A stretch of 64,000 bases of DNA from Lactobacillus selangorensis (GTDB taxonomy: Bacteria > Bacillota > Bacilli > Lactobacillales > Lactobacillaceae). The stretch's first letter is position 1. Every line of letters begins with the position of its first letter. Where the stretch lies: NCBI RefSeq assembly GCF_001437205.1, contig NZ_JQAZ01000008.1, positions 1 to 64,000 on the forward strand. Reading direction: 5' to 3'. Positions 26,642-36,294 of this stretch are shown here, piece by piece. Under the pieces are notes generated by a model. That model had not been told where the DNA came from, searched no databases, and was given only the letters and a program-made list of their open reading frames with translations. Made by a program: the position numbers and the translations under genes.

Positions 26642-29129
26642 TGAGTTACAAGTTAATGGACTAACAGCGCCATTAGGTTATTCGTTACCGTATTTGACTT
26701 TTTCGTGGCGCTTAGATAGTACAGATTCTGAACAAGTTGATGCACAAGAAATTGTTGTTGCAACCGATCCGAACTATGATGTAGTTGTTTATGAAGGCAA
26801 GACAAGTGCTAAGGACAATCAATTGACGATTGACGGCGAATTTTTGCAACCGAAAACGAAATATTATTGGTCCGTTTCAAGTGGCGATGCAATTGCAGAA
26901 AGTACTTTTGAAACAGCCAAGATGAAACAACCATGGCAAGCCGATTGGGTCAGCTATCGAGGAAAACCGCAACCAAGTGTGACCTTTCAAAAAGATTATC
27001 ATTTTGAAAAAAGGATTCGTTCGGCACGTTTGTATTGTTGTGCGTATGGTGTTTATGAACTCGAAATAAATGGTTGTCATGTGTCAGATGAATACTTATT
27101 GCCGGGTTATCATAGTTACGATCTTGTTCAATATTATCAAACGTATGATGTCACAAAATATTTAGATTCAAAAACCAATTTAAAAATGATTACAGGTAAC
27201 AGCTGGTATAAAGGACGGTTTGTCTTTGACGGGGGACAAGAAAATATTTATGGGTCACGTCAAAAGGCAATCGCAGAATTAGTTGTTTGTTATTCAGATG
27301 GAATGACGCAAACATTTGGAACTGACGATACTTGGCAGGTTATGACAAACCGGATTCAAAATAACTCGATTTATGACGGCGAGATAATTGATTTCTCAAA
27401 AGAAATTAAACCATTAACACTGACAGTATTGTCAGATGATAAATCATTATTAACTGCACGTCTTGATCCGCCGGTAAAAAAGATGCATCAGTTAAAGCCG
27501 GTGAGGGTATTCCGTGACCAAAAGCAGCAGTTGATTTTGGATTTTGGTCAGGAAATAACTGGTTGGATCGAAGGTAAATTAACTGCGTCCGAGCATAATG
27601 TTAAATTTAGATTTGGCGAGTTGCTGCAAGATGGTGTGTTTTATACAGATAATTTACGGACCGCCAAACAACAATTTATTATTTTAAATAATACTGCTGA
27701 TCGTGATGTTCGTCCGCATTTTACTTATTTTGGATTTCGTTATGTAGCGGTTGAAGGAATAAACACTGAAAATGCTGAAAAATGGGTTGGTTATTCACTT
27801 TATAGCGATATGGAAGATCGGTTTAAGTTCAATTCGTCTCATCCCGGTTTGACCAAATTGGTTAAGAATATTCAATGGGGGCAACGTGATAATTCGTTAA
27901 GTATTCCAACTGATTGTTCACAACGAGATGAACGGATGGGGTGGACCGGGGATGTAACACTTTTCAGTAATACGGCCGCCTACAACATGGACATGCGGGC
28001 CTTTTATACAAATTATTTGTATAACATGGCACTTGAACAAAAACAACTTGATGGTTCGATTCCGTTTTTTGTTCCATATCCTAAATTAAAACCATTTGAG
28101 GGAATCAATCCGTTTTTGGTTACAAATGGCGCCTCGACTTGGGGGGATGTTGCGACGATTTTACCGATGGTACTTTATGATCATTATCATGATGAAGGCT
28201 TATTACGAAAGACGATTCCGATTATGAAAGGCTGGGTTGACTATTTAGCAAAACGTGATCATGAGCATGGTGATCAACACCTTTGGAATTTCGATCAGCA
28301 ACTTGGCGATTGGTTGGCACTTGATAATGGGGACTCGCCGATTGGTGCAACTGATCCTAATTTGATTGCAAGTGTTTATTATTATCGTTCAACTAGCAAT
28401 TTAGTGCGTGCACTTAAAATTATTAAAGCGCCATCTGCAGATAAATATCAACTACTGACTCAAGAAATCAAAGATGCTATTTTACAAACTTACTATACAG
28501 CCGATTATGAATTGAATTTAAATCCGATTACCCAAACAGGATTAGCGTTATTATTAAGATATGGTTTATATCCAAATGATGATGTCCGTTTGAAATTAAG
28601 TTCATCTTTGCACACATTGTTGACTAACAATAAAGGAGCTCTCGATACTGGATTTATCGGCACACCAGAATTACCGCATGCATTGGTTAAGGCAGGGTTA
28701 ACCAACCAAGCTTATGAGCTGCTTTTGCGTGATAAAATGCCAAGCTGGCTTTATGAAGTCAAGCAAGGTGCTACGACGGTTTGGGAACGCTGGAATTCCA
28801 TTTTGCCAGATGGAAGGATCAGCGGAACTGAGATGAATAGTTTAAATCATTATGCTTATGGTGCAATTGAAGATTTCCTGATTGAGGATGTTTTAGGAAT
28901 CAAATTGCCACAAGGACATGATGAAAATTATAAAATCAATCCATTGTACAGCAATCAAGTTGATTGGGTTTGCGGAAGCTTAAAAGTGCCTAATGGAACG
29001 ATAAATGTTTATTGGGAGAGTATACCTACCATGAAATTGGTCGTGGATATTCCGATTCGAACAACTGCTGATGTCGTTTCTCCGACCGGAAAAAAGTTGA
29101 AATTAAATAGCGGTCATTATGAAATTTAA
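26631..29129 (+). CDS. Alpha-L-rhamnosidase, GH78
   Basis: An 832-residue GH78 enzyme without signal peptide. N-terminal fibronectin-like and beta-sandwich domains (1-300) precede the (alpha/alpha)6 barrel. TDCSQRDERMGWTGD gives Asp428, probable acid Glu434 and Asp441; Glu719 in TTVWERW is the probable base; SLNHYAYG follows. It starts inside the GH3 gene, so the two should be made together and act on the same molecule. It is more similar in organisation to the GH78 at 31575 than to that at 13923. The DNA is AT-rich. Confidence 0.93.
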   Translation: MQISELQVNGLTAPLGYSLPYLTFSWRLDSTDSEQVDAQEIVVATDPNYDVVVYEGKTSAKDNQLTIDGEFLQPKTKYYWSVSSGDAIAESTFETAKMKQPWQADWVSYRGKPQPSVTFQKDYHFEKRIRSARLYCCAYGVYELEINGCHVSDEYLLPGYHSYDLVQYYQTYDVTKYLDSKTNLKMITGNSWYKGRFVFDGGQENIYGSRQKAIAELVVCYSDGMTQTFGTDDTWQVMTNRIQNNSIYDGEIIDFSKEIKPLTLTVLSDDKSLLTARLDPPVKKMHQLKPVRVFRDQKQQLILDFGQEITGWIEGKLTASEHNVKFRFGELLQDGVFYTDNLRTAKQQFIILNNTADRDVRPHFTYFGFRYVAVEGINTENAEKWVGYSLYSDMEDRFKFNSSHPGLTKLVKNIQWGQRDNSLSIPTDCSQRDERMGWTGDVTLFSNTAAYNMDMRAFYTNYLYNMALEQKQLDGSIPFFVPYPKLKPFEGINPFLVTNGASTWGDVATILPMVLYDHYHDEGLLRKTIPIMKGWVDYLAKRDHEHGDQHLWNFDQQLGDWLALDNGDSPIGATDPNLIASVYYYRSTSNLVRALKIIKAPSADKYQLLTQEIKDAILQTYYTADYELNLNPITQTGLALLLRYGLYPNDDVRLKLSSSLHTLLTNNKGALDTGFIGTPELPHALVKAGLTNQAYELLLRDKMPSWLYEVKQGATTVWERWNSILPDGRISGTEMNSLNHYAYGAIEDFLIEDVLGIKLPQGHDENYKINPLYSNQVDWVCGSLKVPNGTINVYWESIPTMKLVVDIPIRTTADVVSPTGKKLKLNSGHYEI

Positions 29130-29137
29130 GATGAATA

Positions 29138-29168
29138 GTTAAAAAGGTCGATTAAAATCGGCCTTTTG
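29138..29168 (+). terminator. Terminator of the MFS-GH3-GH78 operon
   Basis: AAAGG-CGATT pairs with AATCG-CCTTT (loop AAA), followed by TGTT. Confidence 0.75.
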
Positions 29169-29194
29169 TTGCGCGCTAAAAAAAGATTCTGTTT

Positions 29195-30163
29195 TTATTG
29201 ATGCTGCATACGAAAGGTCTTTGGGGTGGTATGTAAATATTTTCGGTACAATTTGAATAGCGAAGTTGGACTCTTAAAGCCGATCATTTCGGAAATATTT
29301 TCAATTGAATAATTCGTATTCGTCAGGAGAGTTCGGCTTCGTGCCAATCTTTTTTGATCAAGCAAACTTTGAAAAGTTTGGCCCGTTGTTTTCTTGAGCA
29401 TATTGCCTAAATAATTCTTGTTATAACCAAAATGTTTTGCAAGGGTTTTAAGTGACAAATCACTATAGTGGGTGTCAATATATTGTAAGATTGCGAGCTC
29501 AGGGTCGGCCGATTTTGCGATCTGATTCGTTTGTGATTCAACCGTATTAGCTAATTCGATGAGCAAGGTTGAAAGCAGCAGATTCAAAGATTTATTACGA
29601 TCCTGATTTTTAGAAAGGCTCTTCACAATCATCATTTTGATGAGCTCATTTGCCATCTCGTTTTGGCCGACATTAAATAAAATGAAATTATTGTGGACTG
29701 CATTCACAATTGCCGCATTCAGCATGAATTTTGTGACGAGACTTTCAGAATCCGCAAGATTGTGCGTAATATTGTTGAAAATAGAAACATCACGGACCCC
29801 GATATTGATCAGAATGTCATTGGGACCAATGGAGTCGATCCGTTGAACAATATCTTTATCCATTAAAATTAGGTCGTTTTGGTTTAACACTATTTTTTCA
29901 TCGTTGATGTATTGGGTACAGTGACCAGAATACATGTAATTAAATTCAATGAAGTTATGGCGATGTGCCGGTGTATAAGAAAAGCGCCGACTTTTATTGA
30001 CGAAAATATTGCCTTGTTTAAAGAGCGTTTTGCAGGGGATGGTCGGAATATTACCATCACGATAATCTAAATGAATGGGGTTCATATTTTGCTGCCGCTC
30101 TTTTTGCAGGCGTTCAATGGGGTCCTCCTTGCGAAGAAATTCATCAAGCTGTTTTTGGTCCAT
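29195..30163 (-). CDS. AraC-family regulator, divergent from galM
   Basis: A 322-residue regulator with a cupin sensor (YTPAHRHNFIEFNYMYSG, then LNQNDLILMDKD) and two C-terminal HTH motifs (SLKTLAKHFGYNKNYLGNMLK and SIENISEMIGFKSPTSLFKLYR). It is a clear paralogue of the rha regulator at 16376. GGAG lies nine bases before the ATG. It lies downstream of and convergent with the MFS-GH3-GH78 operon and divergent from galM; either could be its target. Confidence 0.85.
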   Translation of the reverse strand: MDQKQLDEFLRKEDPIERLQKERQQNMNPIHLDYRDGNIPTIPCKTLFKQGNIFVNKSRRFSYTPAHRHNFIEFNYMYSGHCTQYINDEKIVLNQNDLILMDKDIVQRIDSIGPNDILINIGVRDVSIFNNITHNLADSESLVTKFMLNAAIVNAVHNNFILFNVGQNEMANELIKMMIVKSLSKNQDRNKSLNLLLSTLLIELANTVESQTNQIAKSADPELAILQYIDTHYSDLSLKTLAKHFGYNKNYLGNMLKKTTGQTFQSLLDQKRLARSRTLLTNTNYSIENISEMIGFKSPTSLFKLYRKYLHTTPKTFRMQHQ

Positions 30164-30328
30164 TTGATCATCTCCAAATATTGTTGATTTCCATGAAATA
30201 TGTCTTTAAAAGGCCTAAAAGATAACATCCGTACTCTTGCAATGTTCATCTGTACAAATGCCATTGTTGACGCTTTCAATTTCTTTTAAGCTAGTAATAG
30301 TTTCAAAATATAAATAAGAGGTGCAAAC

Positions 30329-31336
30329 ATGACAGCCGTAAAATTATTTGGAAAAATGAACGGGACACCGATTTATCGTTATACGGTCGAAAATAAAAAT
30401 GGCGTTCAGCTTTCCTGTTTATCATATGGAGCAGCATGGCAAAGTCTGAAAGTGCCAGTAAACGGGCACCTGCAAGAGTTGATTCTTTCTTCGCCGCAAA
30501 TAGATGATTATGTCGGGACATACCATGGAAAATCTGTCGGGCGTGTGGCCGGCAGAATCGGTCAAGGACAATATATGCAAGCGGGCCAAGAAGTTTCATT
30601 ACCAACAAATGAGGGCAGTACGACTTTGCATGGCGGCCCGCACGGCTTCAGCACATTAAATTGGCATGGCGAGATAAAAAACAATCAAATTATTTTTAAT
30701 CGGCATATTTCTGAATCAGAAGATGGTTTTCCTGGCGATATCGATGTCACCATTATTTTCACGCTCGATGACCAGAATAATGTGACGATTACTTATACTG
30801 CGTCTGCGAACGCTGAAACACTGTTTAATCCGACGAATCATGTTTATTTCAACTTGAATGCATCCGATACGGATATCGGTAATCATCATTTGACAGTTCC
30901 AAGCAGCCAGCGGTTTAAGCTGACTAGCAAAAAGATTCCCACCGGTGAACTGCTTGATGTAGCTGCATCATATTTTGATTTTCGCAAGCCGCAATTACTA
31001 AAGGAGATGTTTAAAAAAGCACAATCAACTCCTGAAAACGGCTTAGATGACATTTATTATTTAAATGCACACAGGGAACAGAACTTGGCAGCCACGCTCA
31101 GCCAAGGCAACATTAAAGTAGATGTATTTTCGAATCGGAATGCGCTGGTTGTATTTACAGCCAATGATTTTGATGAATCGCTGCATTTTATCGGCAAACA
31201 GGCTAGGCCGCACATTGGGATTGCAATGGAAGCACAAACCGCACCACGAGCCATTGTAGATCCTAAATTTGGGGATATTCGGCTTCATTCTGGTCAGACA
31301 CGGCAAGAAAAAACACGGTATCATTTTACTTTTTAG
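30329..31336 (+). CDS. galM: Aldose 1-epimerase (mutarotase)
   Basis: Interconverts the alpha and beta anomers of free sugars. The 335-residue length is normal for GalM. TTLHGGPHGF and FNPTNHVYFNLN carry the conserved histidines (the second is the proton donor region), DGFPGD is present, and the probable catalytic Glu lies in IAMEAQTAPRA. AAGAGGTG precedes the ATG. It may supply the right anomer of glucose, galactose or rhamnose released by the hydrolases; no RhaM-type mutarotase is present. Confidence 0.92.
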   Translation: MTAVKLFGKMNGTPIYRYTVENKNGVQLSCLSYGAAWQSLKVPVNGHLQELILSSPQIDDYVGTYHGKSVGRVAGRIGQGQYMQAGQEVSLPTNEGSTTLHGGPHGFSTLNWHGEIKNNQIIFNRHISESEDGFPGDIDVTIIFTLDDQNNVTITYTASANAETLFNPTNHVYFNLNASDTDIGNHHLTVPSSQRFKLTSKKIPTGELLDVAASYFDFRKPQLLKEMFKKAQSTPENGLDDIYYLNAHREQNLAATLSQGNIKVDVFSNRNALVVFTANDFDESLHFIGKQARPHIGIAMEAQTAPRAIVDPKFGDIRLHSGQTRQEKTRYHFTF

Positions 31337-31370
31337 AAAAGCAGGTTCGTTTTCAAAAACGATTTCTGAT

Positions 31371-31412
31371 GAATCCTCTGAGTTGCACAAAATCCAACTC
31401 AGAGGATTTTAT
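31371..31412 (+). terminator. Terminator of galM
   Basis: A perfect 14-bp stem (AATCCTCTGAGTTG and complement) followed by TTTTATGATG. Confidence 0.8.
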
Positions 31413-31445
31413 GATGTTTGCCGCAGAAAGATATGCATAATAAAA

Positions 31446-31490
31446 CTGGCCGGACTACCTCCGAACGAAGATCGGAAGCAGTCCGGCCAG
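31446..31490. repeat. Long GC-rich hairpin without T-tract
   Basis: CTGGCCGGACT (31446-31456) pairs perfectly with AGTCCGGCCAG (31480-31490). A smaller inner stem TCCG/CGGA lies at 31460-31476. It lies between two convergent transcription units. A second small repeat (AGCTC/GAGCT, about 31504-31525) lies beside it. No poly-T follows, so it is not an ordinary terminator. Confidence 0.6.
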
Positions 31491-31574
31491 AAGCCGTTTA
31501 AAAGCAGCTCTGATATTTGGAGCTCTTGAGATGTGACGCTCTATCAATAAGCAGATGAGACGATTGTGCAGCTG

Positions 31575-34370
31575 CTAAATTCGCGGTGTCTCTGTTAATA
31601 ATTGATTGATTTGCTGCAAGTGTTCTGGTGTGATGTTGATCATCGGCAAAATGGTGTTGATCTTGGTCAAAGACAATTTGCCTAAGCCGCCGTTCAGGTT
31701 GTCGGGATTGTCTTTGAAGAAGTCCAAAACGGGATCAATCGCATCAATTGCAGCTACGAGGTCTTTATTGGCCATAATATCGACGATGTGTGTGTCGGCG
31801 TTATAACGTTCGATATAATCATGCGTTGGCTGATAGGCAATGGCATATGTGCCGGCGGTTAAGGTCAGTACTTCTTTATCGGCAGGGGTGCCATTAACTG
31901 TTAAGGTGCTGACGTTAACACGTGGCAAACTTAAATCAACGGTAACGCCGAATGGAACGGTCAGATTGATTTTGATCGTATGCTTGGCATCACTTTCGAT
32001 TTGATAGTCCATCGTCAAATTGCCATAAGGTGTTTCATAGGTGCCTTTGACCGTTGATAAACGGGCATCAAAGTAAGGCGCCATCGAAATCTTTTGGTAA
32101 CCGGCGGAATGTGATTGCAAGCCCCACAGATATTTATAGACCCATTCCATGATGGCACCAATACTGTAATGGTTTAATGAGTTCATGCCGTCGGGATTCA
32201 TTGATCCGTCTTCTTCCACTGAATTCCAGCGTTCCCAGACAGTGGTTGCGCCCATTTTAACGGCGTATAGCCAGCTAGGGTAATCTTCTTGCAAGAAAAT
32301 CTTGACAGCCAATTTATGATAACCATATTGGGAAAGGGCCTGGCAGATGAATGGGGTACCGACGAAACCGGTCTTGAGGTGATCATTGTCTTTATGCAGA
32401 CGTGCAGCTAAATCAGCGGCCACACGTTGGAGTTGCTGAGCTGGGACTAACTTGAAGTACAGTGTTAGGGCATAAGCAGTCTGCGTATCGATTGCCAGAC
32501 GTCCAGTTGCTGTGATGTATTCATGCTGGATGTGCTGCTTAATGCTTTCAGCTTGGTGGGTATAAGTTGAATAATCAGCTTCATTGCCAAGCACCTTAGC
32601 AGCGTTGGCCACTAACTGACTGGAATAGTAGTAATAAACTGAAGCGATGAAGTCTTCATCCGTTTTACCGGTCGGCAGGGCTGGATTTTCACCATCAAGG
32701 GCAATCCAATCGCCAAACTGGAAGGTGCCGGTCCATAAATTCTTTGTCTTCGTCTGTTTTGAAATCCAGTCGACCCAAGCCTTCATGCTGGTATAATTTT
32801 GAGCCAATATCGCTGGGTCGCCATAAGCCTGGTACATGTTCCAAGGAATTGTTGTGGCAGCATCACCCCAGACAGCAGCGCCGCCATCAGTTGTGCCCAT
32901 TGCAGGGGCATACATGGTCAGCATGCCATCATGCTGTTTTTGTTCGACACTCATGTCTCGAGCGTACTTTTTGAAGAATTCGTAGACATTCATGTTCAAA
33001 GCGGCGGTGTTTGAGAAAATATTAGCATCGCCGGTCCAGCCAAGCCGTTCATCACGTTGCGGGCAGTCGGTCGGCACGTCGATAAAGTTGCTCTTTTGAC
33101 CCCAAACAATGTTTTCCAGCAACCGGTTGACCATTGAATTGTTAGTTGTTAATTTGCCAGTGGCTTCCAAACTGGAGTAGATGACATCGGCTTTGTAATC
33201 GGCGATATTGATTGGCAGGGTGTTGCCGGTTACTTTGACGTAACGATAGCCATAATAGGTGAAATGCGGATGGACCCAGCCTTCCTTGCCATCTGAGATG
33301 TAGACAAAGGCTGCCCGTGCTTCACGTAAATTATCCCGGTAGAAATTACCCTTTTGCAGGATTTCGCCCATTTGGAAGGTGATCTGAGTGCCTTTTGGCT
33401 CACGATTGTAAAATTCGAGCCAGCCGGCTTGGTTCTGCCCAAAATCTAACACTTGTTCATTTTTAGGAGTTGTGATCAATTCCTGGGCAGGCAGCTTTTG
33501 ATTGATTTTGATCGGCATACTCATCCGGTCGCGCAAAATTGCTGTGGATTGATCGGTCAGAACGACGGGCTTCCAATTGGCAACCATCTTTGTGGCGTCA
33601 TAATCTTCACCATAATAAATGGCTGATTTAGTAATCTTACCGGAAGTGGTCAGCCAAGATGAATCTGTGTTGAGTACTTGTTCGTGACCATCGGCATCTT
33701 CAATGTGCAATTCGGCGATGACTTGCTGCTGGTCGCCGTAAATATCTTTTTGACCGCCGTCAAAGCCGTAACGGCCTTTGTACCAGCCATCGCCAGTGCT
33801 GATGACGAGCTCATGCTCAGCAGGGTCATTCAGCAGATCAGTCACATCATAAGTTTGGACTTGGACCCATTTTTTATAATCCGTTACACCAGGAGTCAAG
33901 TATTCGGCGCCGACTTTATGCTGGTCGAGGAAGGCTTCATACAAACCAAGGCCAGTGATGTAAAGACGTGCTTTTTTGATGGGTGTCTTGGTAGCAAAGT
34001 GCTTTTTGAATAAAGTATTTTGAATTTCCTTGTCGGAATTACCAATCCATTCAGCGGAGTAGGGTTCATTCATCTTTCCAGTTTCGAAGAAGGTTTGTTT
34101 GGTCGCCGTTTGCTGGTCATCACGGATGGTCACTTCAACGGTGTAGCGTGTTCGTGGCTGTAATTGTAGTGGAACTTCGAAATAATTGTTGTCAAACGGA
34201 ATCATTTTAGTGACATAAACGGGGTCAGCATCCTTTTCGCGCCAAATTTTTAATTGCTTTGAAATGGATGTATCAGACTCGGCATCAACTTGAAATTCAA
34301 TCCGTAAGCCGGATAACTGAAATCCAAGTGGTTCAAACATATGATTGGTTGTGATTTGTTTAATTTTCAT
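31575..34370 (-). CDS. Alpha-L-rhamnosidase, GH78, with C-terminal extension
   Basis: A 931-residue GH78 enzyme without signal peptide. TDCPQRDERLGWTGD gives Asp435, probable acid Glu441 and Asp448; Glu713 in TTVWERW is the probable base; SLNHYSIG follows. The usual C-terminal beta-sandwich ends near residue 850 (LTAGTYAIAYQP). About 75 further residues follow, predicted helical and rich in Asp, Ile and Leu (DLVAAIDAIDPVLDFF, then TILPMINITPEHLQQINQ), which the other two GH78 proteins here lack. It follows the GH3 gene by 22 bases, forming a GH3-GH78 operon. Confidence 0.93.
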   Translation of the reverse strand: MKIKQITTNHMFEPLGFQLSGLRIEFQVDAESDTSISKQLKIWREKDADPVYVTKMIPFDNNYFEVPLQLQPRTRYTVEVTIRDDQQTATKQTFFETGKMNEPYSAEWIGNSDKEIQNTLFKKHFATKTPIKKARLYITGLGLYEAFLDQHKVGAEYLTPGVTDYKKWVQVQTYDVTDLLNDPAEHELVISTGDGWYKGRYGFDGGQKDIYGDQQQVIAELHIEDADGHEQVLNTDSSWLTTSGKITKSAIYYGEDYDATKMVANWKPVVLTDQSTAILRDRMSMPIKINQKLPAQELITTPKNEQVLDFGQNQAGWLEFYNREPKGTQITFQMGEILQKGNFYRDNLREARAAFVYISDGKEGWVHPHFTYYGYRYVKVTGNTLPINIADYKADVIYSSLEATGKLTTNNSMVNRLLENIVWGQKSNFIDVPTDCPQRDERLGWTGDANIFSNTAALNMNVYEFFKKYARDMSVEQKQHDGMLTMYAPAMGTTDGGAAVWGDAATTIPWNMYQAYGDPAILAQNYTSMKAWVDWISKQTKTKNLWTGTFQFGDWIALDGENPALPTGKTDEDFIASVYYYYSSQLVANAAKVLGNEADYSTYTHQAESIKQHIQHEYITATGRLAIDTQTAYALTLYFKLVPAQQLQRVAADLAARLHKDNDHLKTGFVGTPFICQALSQYGYHKLAVKIFLQEDYPSWLYAVKMGATTVWERWNSVEEDGSMNPDGMNSLNHYSIGAIMEWVYKYLWGLQSHSAGYQKISMAPYFDARLSTVKGTYETPYGNLTMDYQIESDAKHTIKINLTVPFGVTVDLSLPRVNVSTLTVNGTPADKEVLTLTAGTYAIAYQPTHDYIERYNADTHIVDIMANKDLVAAIDAIDPVLDFFKDNPDNLNGGLGKLSLTKINTILPMINITPEHLQQINQLLTETPRI

Positions 34371-34392
34371 TTTTGAATGACCTCATTTTATT

Positions 34393-36096
34393 TTATAAAT
34401 GTGTAGTGAAATCACCGCAGAATGGGTCGACTGGACTGGTTCCCAAGAAGGGTTCTTTGCCAGTGATTTTGTTCATCACGGCCGTAATTGTTTGCGGATT
34501 GCCTGTGTAGGCGTTGATAAAGGTAGAAACTTCTGGAATATCGAATAAATGATATGGATTCGCAGTTGAAATGAAGAGAGTCGGGATGCTGCGCATGAAC
34601 CACGGTGCATCGGCTGCCATCAAGTGGACCCAATTCAAACGAGTCGTTGTTTGGTTGCTGGCCGTTTCGACATTGGCCACATAAATGGCTAAATCGAACT
34701 TCTTTTGCAGGTCAGCGACACCTTCTTCAAACGTTTCATGGAAGTCGAGGTGTTTCTGATCAAACAAGGTGACCTTGAAACCGGCGTCTTCTAATTGCTG
34801 CTTGAAGGCATTTGTAACGTGTCCGCCTTCTTTGAAACCGCCGTCGTCTGAGTCGCCCAAGACGACTAAACGGACACGTGGAGTCTTTTTAGGCGAGATC
34901 GGCAAGAGATGATCCCGATCTTTGACCAATGTGACCGCCTGATTAGCTGCTTTAGCAGCCAACTGAGCGTGCTTTTCTGAATTAAGATTGATTTCAGCTG
35001 GCAACTTTTGCAAAGGTTGTTCGTCGGTGTCCATAATTTGCTGCGATAATTTAGTTGCTAAAATGCGAGTGACAGCTTCATCAACACGTGCCATTGATAA
35101 AGTGCCATTATCGATGGCATCGTGGAGGTAGCCATAATCTTCGTCAATATTTTTATTGAAGAGGATCATATCGATCCCGGCGTTAATTGTGGCTGGTAGA
35201 AGATCTTTCCGGGCCATCGAGGCATTGTAACCGATCATCGGAGTGGCATCGGTAATCGTTAAGCCGTTAAACTTCAAGACATTCCGCAATAAGCCGTCGA
35301 TCAATAGCTTTGAACTAGAAGCTGGATGCAAGTCGGTATCGTTGATGCCAGGCTCAAGCCGCCGTTCCCAAGCTGGCTGCATAATATGAGCAATCATGAC
35401 CACTGGTGCACCATTGGCAATCAAATGATGGTAAATTTCGCCATAAGAATTCATCCAATCATCGGCTGACAAGGAGTTGACCGAACTGACTAAATGCTGG
35501 TCGCGTTCGTCGACACCATCACCTGGAAAATGTTTGATGACTGGAATAATCTGATTTTTCTTGAGCCCTTTGATTTGGGCATCTGACATGCTGATGACAC
35601 GGCCTTTATTGCTGCCGAAGGTTCTGGTATTCATGATGGGATTGCGGAAATTGAGATCTAAATCGACGATTGGCGCAAATGACATGTTATTGCCGACTTG
35701 GCGTGCTTCGCTGCCGGCAACATTACCGAGCTGATAGGCATTTTCGGAATCATCGGTGGCGGCCATTTCCAGCGGATTGCCGAACCAAGTTCCTTCAGTT
35801 ACAATCCCATTACCGCCTGATTCGAGGTTGGCCGCAAAGAACATCGGAATTTTGCTGGCTGTTTGGGCAGTGTTGATTTCGCGTTTGATCTTCTCAGCAT
35901 GATCGGGACGATACATCATGCCGCCGGGTTGGTATTGATTGATAAAGTGATTGATATCGACTGAATCTTCATCTTGACCAATGACAAAGAATAACTGGCC
36001 GACCTTTTCGGAAACGGACATTTCCGAAACTTTGTTTTGAATATAATCGATTTGTGCTTTATTTAAGTTATATGGTTTTTCTTCTAAATTCACCAT
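34393..36096 (-). CDS. GH3 beta-hexosidase, NagZ-like
   Basis: A 567-residue family 3 hydrolase, paralogue of the GH3 at 24992. KHFPGDGVDERDQH carries the Asp199-Gln-His201 dyad, and Asp283 in ITDAT is the expected nucleophile. The C-terminal alpha/beta domain ends in the conserved SPVDPFC motif. No signal peptide. AGGAGG lies upstream of the ATG. It is the first gene of the minus-strand GH3-GH78 pair, mirroring the pairing in the other operon, so both pairs probably act on rhamnosyl-hexosides. Confidence 0.88.
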   Translation of the reverse strand: MVNLEEKPYNLNKAQIDYIQNKVSEMSVSEKVGQLFFVIGQDEDSVDINHFINQYQPGGMMYRPDHAEKIKREINTAQTASKIPMFFAANLESGGNGIVTEGTWFGNPLEMAATDDSENAYQLGNVAGSEARQVGNNMSFAPIVDLDLNFRNPIMNTRTFGSNKGRVISMSDAQIKGLKKNQIIPVIKHFPGDGVDERDQHLVSSVNSLSADDWMNSYGEIYHHLIANGAPVVMIAHIMQPAWERRLEPGINDTDLHPASSSKLLIDGLLRNVLKFNGLTITDATPMIGYNASMARKDLLPATINAGIDMILFNKNIDEDYGYLHDAIDNGTLSMARVDEAVTRILATKLSQQIMDTDEQPLQKLPAEINLNSEKHAQLAAKAANQAVTLVKDRDHLLPISPKKTPRVRLVVLGDSDDGGFKEGGHVTNAFKQQLEDAGFKVTLFDQKHLDFHETFEEGVADLQKKFDLAIYVANVETASNQTTTRLNWVHLMAADAPWFMRSIPTLFISTANPYHLFDIPEVSTFINAYTGNPQTITAVMNKITGKEPFLGTSPVDPFCGDFTTHL

Positions 36097-36136
36097 TATT
36101 TGGTATCCTCCTGAAACGCTCTATTTTGCTAAACAA

Positions 36137-36201
36137 GTTCATTCTAAACGTTTTCTTTTTTCTGGCTATTGAGGAAAAAGAGATATAGTGTGTTCATTTT
36201 A
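36137..36201. promoter_or_regulatory. Regulatory region with direct repeats and a cre-like box
   Basis: GTTCATTCTA (36137-36146) and GTTCATTTTA (36192-36201) are direct repeats 55 bp apart. TCTAAACGTTTTCT (36143-36156) matches the cre consensus at 13 of 14 positions. It lies between the divergent GH3-GH78 operon and the AraC gene. Confidence 0.45.
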
Positions 36202-36294
36202 CAGGTGTTTCGAAAAATGTATTTCGATTATATTTGAATACGATAGAATAAGGATATTCAAAGTTGAAATGGAAATGCGATGGGAGGATTTTGC

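Noticed and set aside
30268-30283. cre site before galM
   Set aside because: TGTTGACGCTTTCA lacks the AAR core, so the match is too poor.
30164-30328. Third copy of the rha operator upstream of galM
   Set aside because: AATGTTCATCTGTACAAATG resembles parts of it, but the 9-base repeats at 22-bp spacing are not present.
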